Part shown: positions 1 through 5,797 of the stretch, one piece after another
Position numbering within the stretch: the first letter of the stretch is position 1
Layout of the letters: each line of letters opens with the position of its first letter
Origin: JALHOQ01 sp038144835
Lineage (GTDB): Bacteria; Bdellovibrionota; Bdellovibrionia; Bdellovibrionales; UBA1609
Length of the DNA: 20,988 nucleotides
Direction of reading: 5' to 3'
Assembly (NCBI GenBank): GCA_038144835.1
Contig: JAYQON010000051.1
Coordinates: forward strand, 1 to 20,988
Notes under the pieces: model-generated
The model's database searches: none
What the model saw: only the letters and a program-made list of their open reading frames with translations
What the model was told of the DNA's origin: nothing
Program-made: the position numbers and the translations under genes

Positions 1-59
1 TTTGGATTATCTCCATCCTGCTCGCGGTCCTGTCGCTTGCAACTTTAAAGTTGCGCTGA
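1..59 (+). CDS. mraY: MraY C-terminus (partial, 5' end outside window)
   Basis: Reading frame 3 gives a hydrophobic tail (W-I-I-S-I-L-L-A-V-L-S-L-A-T-L-K-L-R) ending in TGA at 57-59. It closely matches the end of phospho-MurNAc-pentapeptide translocase, whose E. coli form ends in W-I-I-S and A-T-L-K-V-R. MraY is an inner-membrane enzyme that joins UDP-MurNAc-pentapeptide to undecaprenyl phosphate to make lipid I. Only the last transmembrane helix and tail are visible. The stop lies 18 bases before murD, the usual dcw order mraY-murD, which supports the call. It was too short for automatic ORF calling. Confidence 0.85.
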   Translation, partial: WIISILLAVLSLATLKLR

Positions 60-77
60 TTAAGACCGAGGTGAACA

Positions 78-1463
78 GTGACCGAGCTAAGTGATCTACA
101 AGGTAAGCGTATTTTGATCGTGGGCATGGCCAAAACAGGCGTGTCTCTGGCCAGGTTTCTGTGTCAGCATGGCGCGTCGGTGACCATCAGTGACCATAAA
201 TCCAAAGCCGAACTTTCTGGTCATTTGGAACAGCTCGATGGCTTACAGGTGACGTTGGAATTGGGCGGGCATACCCCAAAAACTTTTCTCAACCAAGACC
301 TGATTGTACTGAGCCCCGGTGTGCCTCCCCATTTAAAGATTTTTGATTATGCCCGCAGTCAAGGTGTGCAAGTCACGGGTGAACTGGAGTTCTGTTGTCA
401 GTTCGTGAAGGAGCCAGTCATTGCCGTCACCGGTACGAACGGTAAAACCACAACCACACATTTGATTTACACGTTTCTGAACGAATCGGGAGTTAAGGTT
501 TGGATTGGTGGTAACTTTGGCGATCCGGTGAGTGAGTATTTACTCAAGGGCGAAAAGGCTGACGTTCTTGTACTTGAAGTTTCAAGCTTTCAGTTGGAAC
601 ACGTGCAGCGTTTTAATCCAAAGAATGTCGTATTTATGAACCTTGCGGAAAACCACTTGGATCGTTACCGATCTATGGAAGAATACGTAAATGCGAAGCG
701 CAAGATTTTTTCCAATACCAATCAAGCAACGACCAGCATTTTGAATGCCGATGATAATGCTGTTGTTGAGTTGGCTCGCGATCCTTTAGTTCAACGAGGC
801 CGTATCTTTTACTTCTCACGTAAGCCCTCGCTTGAGCCCCAAATTATGAATATTGGTGGTGCTGTAACCATCAAATCTCAGGTGCGTGTGCGTACAAGCC
901 AGGAGATTGAGTATTACTCCGTAGAAAACACGAAGATGAAGGGGAAGCATTCCTACGAAAATATAATGGCTGCGATCTTGGCCGCGCGCGAGCATGGCGC
1001 CAAACATGAGGCCATTCAGCATGTGATCGATAACTATAAAGGTATGGCGCACAGACTTGAGTATGTGCGCAAAGTCGGTGGTGTCGAGTTTTACAACGAT
1101 TCTAAGGCCACCAATGTGCATGCTGTATTGCGTGCCCTAGATTCTTTTGAAGAAAATGTCATTTTGATCATGGGCGGTAAAGACACCAATTTGAACTATG
1201 CGCCTTTGCGTGACAAAATTCAGCGTAAAGTAAAGACGCTGATTTTGGTCGGAGAAGCAAAAGAGCGAATCAACCGCGATATTGGTGATTTCTCAGAAAC
1301 TTTTTTGATTGGGACATTTGAAGAAGCGGTCTTGATTGCCTACCAAAAATCACGTATCGGTGACACTGTACTTTTGTCTCCAGGGGCTTCTTCATTTGAT
1401 ATGTTTGACTCCTACGCCGAGCGCGGTAACTATTTCAAAGAGATTGTTAATAAATTTCGTTGA
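78..1463 (+). CDS. murD: UDP-N-acetylmuramoylalanine--D-glutamate ligase MurD
   Basis: This cytoplasmic Mur ligase adds D-glutamate to UDP-MurNAc-L-alanine using ATP. The 461 residues fit the family. Seen directly: an N-terminal Rossmann-like UDP-substrate domain (I-L-I-V-G-M, about residues 12-17), the ATP P-loop G-T-N-G-K-T-T-T-T (119-127), the L-E-V-S-S-F-Q-L-E segment (166-174), and the C-terminal motifs N-D-S-K-A-T-N and L-S-P-G-A-S-S-F-D-M-F. The usual D-H-x-D-R-H/Y stretch reads E-N-H-L-D-R-Y near 191-197, a small departure. The start is GTG at 78; GAGGTG at 68-73 gives a good ribosome site, and the upstream GTG at 71 is out of frame. It follows mraY closely and is probably co-transcribed with it. 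Unusually, ftsW does not follow. Confidence 0.97.
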   Translation: MTELSDLQGKRILIVGMAKTGVSLARFLCQHGASVTISDHKSKAELSGHLEQLDGLQVTLELGGHTPKTFLNQDLIVLSPGVPPHLKIFDYARSQGVQVTGELEFCCQFVKEPVIAVTGTNGKTTTTHLIYTFLNESGVKVWIGGNFGDPVSEYLLKGEKADVLVLEVSSFQLEHVQRFNPKNVVFMNLAENHLDRYRSMEEYVNAKRKIFSNTNQATTSILNADDNAVVELARDPLVQRGRIFYFSRKPSLEPQIMNIGGAVTIKSQVRVRTSQEIEYYSVENTKMKGKHSYENIMAAILAAREHGAKHEAIQHVIDNYKGMAHRLEYVRKVGGVEFYNDSKATNVHAVLRALDSFEENVILIMGGKDTNLNYAPLRDKIQRKVKTLILVGEAKERINRDIGDFSETFLIGTFEEAVLIAYQKSRIGDTVLLSPGASSFDMFDSYAERGNYFKEIVNKFR

Positions 1464-1491
1464 TATCCTAAACAAAGATCCAGGCTGTGAT

Positions 1492-1516
1492 GGGGTTTAG
1501 AATCTACTTAAACCCC
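1492..1516 (+). promoter_or_regulatory. Inverted repeat between murD and first fibre gene
   Basis: GGGGTTTA (1492-1499) and TAAACCCC (1509-1516) form a perfect 8-bp inverted repeat with a 9-base loop, 29 bases after the murD stop. No T-run follows, so it is not a typical intrinsic terminator. It ends 20 bases before the proposed -35 box of the fibre gene. It could be an operator, an RNA hairpin stabilising the mraY-murD message, or a weak terminator. Confidence 0.45.
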
Positions 1517-1528
1517 GGCTAAAATCGC

Positions 1529-1564
1529 GGCCAGGGTTGGCTTTAATTCGGATTGCGCTAGCAT
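1529..1564 (+). promoter_or_regulatory. Shared 36-base promoter-like element, copy 1
   Basis: The pattern GGCCAG-N2-TTGGCTTT-N5-GGATTGCGCTA-N2-AT is present here and again at 3566-3601, with 28 of 36 bases identical. It can be read as a sigma70-like promoter: -35 TTGGCT (1537-1542), a 16-base spacer and -10 TAGCAT (1559-1564). The box ends 6 bases before the ATG at 1571, so transcription would begin at or beside the start codon and give a leaderless or nearly leaderless mRNA. The promoter reading is inferred. The conservation is seen directly and exceeds that of the coding sequence just after each ATG. Confidence 0.55.
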
Positions 1565-1570
1565 TAAGAA

Positions 1571-3445
1571 ATGCTAACAAATAAGCGTCGCGATCTATGG
1601 AAATTACCTAAGCGACGCTTTACTTTTCACTTCACTCCCGTGATTTTCTTCGTGTCTTGCGCGCTGGCTTTGACAACGGTACCAGCCTGGGCGGTTTGCG
1701 GCTATTCGGGCACCAAGAACCAGGAGGGCAGTCTCAAACACGATGGTGCAAATCTTTACCGCTGTGATTCGGGAAACAACTGGGAAAATTTGGGCGCTTT
1801 ATCGGCGGCTGATAACCTAGGCAATCATACGGCAACTCAAAATTTGATTTTAGGTTCGTATTACTTGAGTGGAGATGGAGGTAACGAAGGAATCTTTGTC
1901 GGCTCCTCTGGGAATGTTGGTATTGGAACGACTAATCCGCAAGCTTTACTTGATGTTACGGCTAATAGTGCATCAGAAAAAGGTATCTTTATTTATAATT
2001 CTAATTCATCTGGTTATGCAGCTTTGAGAATTGGTTCTAGCGATCGTGGTACTAATGGTGACGCTTTATTTTATAATTCCCCAACGGCAACAGGATTAAG
2101 ATCACCAACGTCTCATGCATTGACATTCGAACCTGCGGGAACTGAGCGAATGAGAATCGACACATCAGGCAACGTCGGGATCGGGACGGCAAGCCCAAAT
2201 TACAAGCTTCATATTGCTGGTGCATGCGGCTCTTCTGATTGCAGAAACTTTTACGTGAACTTTCCGGGTGGCGGGGGACTTGCTGGTACGGAGCTTTCAG
2301 GGCTGACCTATCCCAGCTCTGATGGTTATAGCATATGGGCCGCACTTTACGCCAAGGCGGGAACCGGAGGAGCGTTGGCCGCTTTGTTCAATGGAACAAG
2401 CTCATTTATGAATGGCAACGTCGGGATCGGAACAACAGCCCCGGCGGCGAAACTCCACGCCACCGACAATACTTCCGTAACTTCTAATCAGGGCTTAACG
2501 AAAGGTGCTATCCATATTGAGCAATATACGGCCAATAACGATTTTGCTCGTCTGACTTTTGGAACCTCGGCCGTAAAAGCTGCAATTGGCGAAAAAACGA
2601 CGGGAAGCGGCTCTTATCTTTTCTTCGGTACAAGTAACAACTATGGAAGTGGCGTTACCAACGACGCCATGGTCATCGATTACAACGGCAACGTCGGTAT
2701 CGGCACGACGAGTCCCGGCTGGAGTCTCGATGTAAATGGATCGGTGCAGCTCGGTTCTTCGACACAGGGTGGAGTTCGCATCACGTCGACTGACACAGAC
2801 TCAGCTAATATTCGACCATCAATCGGAAACGGAGATTTATCTATTACAGATGATAGTGGTTTGGGTACAAGAGGAATCACTGTGGCGAATGGTGGCAACG
2901 TCGGTATTGCGACGACGAACCCCACTTATAAGCTGCAACTCTCCACAGACTCAGCCGCAAAACCGGGGACGAGTACTTGGACAATTGCATCTGATGAAAG
3001 GCTCAAAGATATGGGTGCTCCATTTACTCGTGGCCTCGATGCTATCAATGGTTTGAATACCTTTTACTTCAATTACAAGAAGAACAACCCACTCGATCTG
3101 CCTTTTGATAAAGAATACGTTGGTATTAAGGCTCAGGATGCTCAGAGAGTGATTCCCGAAGCTGTTAGCAGCGACGATGAAGGCTATCTCCATATCACTA
3201 ATGACTCGATCATTTGGACTGCTGTAAACGCGATTAAAGAGCTTTACAGCAAGTTTTTATCCCATGACCGAGAGATTGCCTCACTTGCTACTCAGAAGGC
3301 CGATAAAGCAGTCGTAGATGCCAAGGTTCAATGGCTCGAGGTTGAGAACAGAGCCAAGGATCAAAAAATTAGAGAACTAGAGCAGCGTGATGCTGAAATG
3401 AAAGCTCGCCTCGACAAGATCGAGAGGATACTCAGGTTCAAATGA
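1571..3445 (+). CDS. Secreted mosaic fibre protein with S74 chaperone domain (MAT-like), copy 1
   Basis: A 624-residue exported fibre. A long signal peptide with a K/R-rich n-region precedes a likely cleavage after A-W-A (residue 41). The mature N-terminus has Cys43 and Cys65, possibly disulphide-bonded. Five G-N-V-G-I-G/A-T repeats (114, 200, 282, 373, 442) separate modules of about 70-90 residues; one module holds Cys219 and Cys224. The C-terminal intramolecular chaperone starts at S474-D-E-R-L-K, matching the S74 self-cleavage motif S-D-x-R-x-K, and includes G-I-K-A-Q. Residues 562-624 are a coiled coil. S74 domains trimerise phage tail fibres and are typically released by cleavage before the Ser. 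The layout matches the mosaic adhesive trimer proteins of Bdellovibrio, surface fibres implicated in prey contact; that role is inferred here. There is no clear Shine-Dalgarno site before the ATG. Confidence 0.85.
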   Translation: MLTNKRRDLWKLPKRRFTFHFTPVIFFVSCALALTTVPAWAVCGYSGTKNQEGSLKHDGANLYRCDSGNNWENLGALSAADNLGNHTATQNLILGSYYLSGDGGNEGIFVGSSGNVGIGTTNPQALLDVTANSASEKGIFIYNSNSSGYAALRIGSSDRGTNGDALFYNSPTATGLRSPTSHALTFEPAGTERMRIDTSGNVGIGTASPNYKLHIAGACGSSDCRNFYVNFPGGGGLAGTELSGLTYPSSDGYSIWAALYAKAGTGGALAALFNGTSSFMNGNVGIGTTAPAAKLHATDNTSVTSNQGLTKGAIHIEQYTANNDFARLTFGTSAVKAAIGEKTTGSGSYLFFGTSNNYGSGVTNDAMVIDYNGNVGIGTTSPGWSLDVNGSVQLGSSTQGGVRITSTDTDSANIRPSIGNGDLSITDDSGLGTRGITVANGGNVGIATTNPTYKLQLSTDSAAKPGTSTWTIASDERLKDMGAPFTRGLDAINGLNTFYFNYKKNNPLDLPFDKEYVGIKAQDAQRVIPEAVSSDDEGYLHITNDSIIWTAVNAIKELYSKFLSHDREIASLATQKADKAVVDAKVQWLEVENRAKDQKIRELEQRDAEMKARLDKIERILRFK

Positions 3446-3543
3446 AAGCGACTTTGATCGTTGCAATTTCCAGCCGAACCAAGCTTGGGGCACCGAGGCC
3501 GGCGGAACCTGAGAGCAAACTTTTTAAGACCAAGGCCATTGGG

Positions 3544-3558
3544 TGGACTGCCAGTCCA
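3544..3558 (+). promoter_or_regulatory. Inverted repeat upstream of second fibre gene
   Basis: TGGACT (3544-3549) and AGTCCA (3553-3558) form a perfect 6-bp inverted repeat with a 3-base loop. An outer GGG/CCC pair (3541-3543 and 3562-3564) could extend it across a 3-base bulge. It ends 15 bases before the proposed -35 box of the second fibre gene, much as the unrelated hairpin at 1492-1516 precedes the first. No T-run follows. It may be an operator or the 3' end structure of the first fibre mRNA. The remainder of 3446-3543 shows no gene. Confidence 0.4.
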
Positions 3559-3565
3559 AGACCCA

Positions 3566-3601
3566 GGCCAGTATTGGCTTTGTTCTGGATTGCGCTACGA
3601 T
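3566..3601 (+). promoter_or_regulatory. Shared 36-base promoter-like element, copy 2
   Basis: Second copy of the element at 1529-1564, with the same internal spacing. The sigma70-like reading is -35 TTGGCT (3574-3579), a 16-base spacer and -10 TACGAT (3596-3601), 5 bases before the ATG at 3607. GGGG at 3603-3606 touches the ATG and is too close to act as a normal Shine-Dalgarno site, which again favours a leaderless start. Each fibre gene thus appears to carry its own promoter. This is an inference from sequence. Confidence 0.55.
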
Positions 3602-3606
3602 AGGGG

Positions 3607-5469
3607 ATGCGCAAGCGTAAATCCAGAGATCAATTAAGATTCAACAGACGTCAGTTTGTTGTTTTATCCAGCTTTGCGTTGATAGTTATGTCTTCTGCCA
3701 TCGGATTGACATCATTTTCTGCCTGGGCCGTGTGCAGTTATTCAGGCACAAGAAATCAGGAGGGCAGTTTAAAACACGATGGTTCCAATCTTTATCGTTG
3801 TGACTCAAGCAATACCTGGGAAAACTTAGGAGCTTTGTCGGCAGCAGATAATCTAGGCAATCACACGGCGACCCAGAATTTGATTTTAGGTTCGTATTAC
3901 TTGAGTGGTGATGGTGGCAATGAGGGCATTTACGTCGATGCATCAGGGAATGTAGGTATTGGGACAACCAGCCCGGTTTATAAGCTAGAAGTTAATGCGG
4001 GCCGAATTATTGGCGTTCAAAACGCCGAACCTTATGGTTTGGGTTTAAAGTACAACTTCACTACGAACGGAATATGGTTGGGAGGAACCAGCGATCAGGC
4101 TTTGGCATTTTCTGGCTGGGGTGGAAATGAGTTGATGCGGTTGACTCAGACTGGAAACGTCGGCATCGGGACAGCAAGTCCATCAACTAAATTTCATGTT
4201 AATGGAAATGCAATATTCAATGGTGACTTATCCCTTAATAAGGGGGCAAGTTCGGTCGCATACATTTACTTTGATGATCAATTCTCACTTGCCAAAAATG
4301 GAGTTGGTGAGAAATTGAGAATAGATTCCTCCGGCAACGTCGGTATTGGGACGACGAGCCCAGGTTATAAGTTACAGATTCAAAATTCCTCTGGCTCTAC
4401 TACGAATACGCTTTTTGCAAATAATGACTGGGTGTACAACTCTACTGGAAGCGGCTTGTTGGCCTTCTCTGGGGCTAGTACTGGCAATACAACTTGGAAT
4501 ATGCAAACCTACACCGCTGGAGCTACCGCTTACGGAGATTTAAACTTTCAACCTAGTGGCGGCAACGTCGGTATTGGCACGTCGACCCCTAGCGGCAAGT
4601 TGCACGTTAGCGGAACCGGCACAACGGCCATACACTTGGAAGGCGCCTCATCTGGGTATTACAACGCCGGCATTGTGCTACGTTCGACGAGTGATACCAA
4701 TACCCGAGGCTCTGGCATCTTCATGCACGATGCTGGTGCCGACAACGAATGGTTCGCTGGGCGCCCCTATTCGACTTCTGACAAGTACATCATAGCGAGA
4801 AAAACTGGTATGGCGAGCCATGATGGCGGTTCTACGGCGCAAAATATTAATGCGCTAGTTGCGGTAACATCTTCTGGAACTGTCGGTATTGGCACCTCCG
4901 CGCCAGGCTATATGCTTGATGTTTATGGTGGCGACATCAATGCTTCGGGCTCTGTGCGTTCAGCGGGCATCGCCCTGACTTCTGACATTCGTTACAAGCG
5001 TGACATTGAGCCAATTCAGAATGCACTTGATAAAATCCAGAATATTCGTGGCGTTTCCTACAATTGGCGCACTGAGGAATTTCCTCAAAAGCGTTTTAAT
5101 CGACGCCATCAAATGGGAGTGATCGCTCAGGAGATTGAAGTTGAATTTCCTGAAGCTGTTGATACGACCGTAGATGGTTATAAATCCGTCAACTATCCTG
5201 CTCTAGTTGCTCCCCTCATTGAAGCAACGAAGACGCTAGCCAAGCGTGTGAGCCAGATTGAAGTTGATCAGACCGACCAAGCGAGAGCAATCAATTCAGT
5301 TCAGGAAAGAAAATCTGATCTATCAACAATAGAAGCTCTTAAACTACAAATTGAAGTTCTGAGAGCGAGAAGCAAAAAATTTGAACAAGACAACTTGGCA
5401 AAAAGCAAAGAGCTAAAGAACTTGCGGTCGCGCCTCGAAGCTCTCGAAAAACTGGTGATAGAAAAGTAA
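3607..5469 (+). CDS. Secreted mosaic fibre protein with S74 chaperone domain (MAT-like), copy 2
   Basis: A 620-residue paralogue of the preceding fibre. Signal peptide with cleavage expected after A-W-A (41). Residues 42-121 match copy 1 at 72 of 80 positions, including Cys43 and Cys65, while the modules beyond do not align except at the repeats. Repeats lie at 114, 183, 243, 319 and, as G-T-V-G-I-G-T, 424. The S74-type chaperone begins at S459-D-I-R-Y-K-R-D-I and has G-V-I-A-Q-E, closer to the usual family pattern than copy 1. Residues from about 541 to the end form a coiled coil. It probably forms a trimeric surface fibre with the same base as copy 1 but different shaft or tip modules, so different binding specificity is expected (inference). 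It has its own promoter-like element and a terminator-like hairpin about 90 bases downstream. Confidence 0.85.
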   Translation: MRKRKSRDQLRFNRRQFVVLSSFALIVMSSAIGLTSFSAWAVCSYSGTRNQEGSLKHDGSNLYRCDSSNTWENLGALSAADNLGNHTATQNLILGSYYLSGDGGNEGIYVDASGNVGIGTTSPVYKLEVNAGRIIGVQNAEPYGLGLKYNFTTNGIWLGGTSDQALAFSGWGGNELMRLTQTGNVGIGTASPSTKFHVNGNAIFNGDLSLNKGASSVAYIYFDDQFSLAKNGVGEKLRIDSSGNVGIGTTSPGYKLQIQNSSGSTTNTLFANNDWVYNSTGSGLLAFSGASTGNTTWNMQTYTAGATAYGDLNFQPSGGNVGIGTSTPSGKLHVSGTGTTAIHLEGASSGYYNAGIVLRSTSDTNTRGSGIFMHDAGADNEWFAGRPYSTSDKYIIARKTGMASHDGGSTAQNINALVAVTSSGTVGIGTSAPGYMLDVYGGDINASGSVRSAGIALTSDIRYKRDIEPIQNALDKIQNIRGVSYNWRTEEFPQKRFNRRHQMGVIAQEIEVEFPEAVDTTVDGYKSVNYPALVAPLIEATKTLAKRVSQIEVDQTDQARAINSVQERKSDLSTIEALKLQIEVLRARSKKFEQDNLAKSKELKNLRSRLEALEKLVIEK

Positions 5470-5559
5470 CTGTTGCCGATGATTTTTGTGTCGGTAAGTT
5501 TAGTTGCTTAATCAGCAGCCAACGCACATGGGTGTCGACTTCCGGTTTGCCATTTGCCT

Positions 5560-5582
5560 GTCACTGTGGAGTGACGCTTTTT
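5560..5582 (+). terminator. Probable rho-independent terminator after second fibre gene
   Basis: GTCACT (5560-5565), loop GTGG, AGTGAC (5570-5575), then GC and five T (5578-5582). A T-G wobble can extend the stem to 7 bp. It lies about 90 bases after the fibre stop codon and separates the fibre section from the protease-lipoprotein operon. The stem is short, so strength is uncertain. Confidence 0.6.
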
Positions 5583-5797
5583 GCCGCCCTGTCAGCCTCT
5601 AGCATGGATATCTTTAGTGGGTTGAGTTTGTTAAAAAAAACCCATAAATACAAAAATCCCAATAATATTAATAATTTAAATAATATCAGCAGGTTCAATA
5701 TGCGGTGGCCTCTATCTTGTACTTAGATATGAAAAATCTACCTGCTTTGCCCTTTTAGGGCCATGGGCATTGTGTAGTTTCAGCTGGAGGCGAGAGT
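5583..5797. promoter_or_regulatory. AT-rich intergenic regulatory region before the four-gene operon
   Basis: No credible gene is seen here. From 5' to 3' it contains: TGGGTT/AACCCA inverted repeat arms (5618-5623 and 5639-5644) around an A8 run (5633-5640); 26 consecutive A/T bases (5661-5686) with an imperfect palindrome at 5665-5686; GCAGGT (5689-5694) and ACCTGC (5740-5745), inverted arms 45 bases apart; and a tight hairpin GCCCT-TTT-AGGGC (5749-5761). The position suggests it carries the promoter and perhaps an operator or structured leader for the operon starting at 5798. I could not pick convincing -35 and -10 boxes. AT-rich DNA upstream of a promoter often acts as an UP element or binds nucleoid proteins. 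Confidence 0.45.

Noticed and set aside
816..1121. 101-residue minus strand ORF inside murD
   Set aside because: Antisense to murD, no supporting signals.
1537..1556. Sigma54 (-24/-12) promoter reading of the twin element
   Set aside because: A TTGG and a TTGC are present, but 14 bases separate GG and GC rather than the required 10.
5532..5726. 64-residue + strand ORF in the gap before the protease gene
   Set aside because: It starts at a GTG without a ribosome site, runs through the terminator hairpin and the AT-rich tract, and its low-complexity Asn/Lys region simply reflects the AT-rich DNA.
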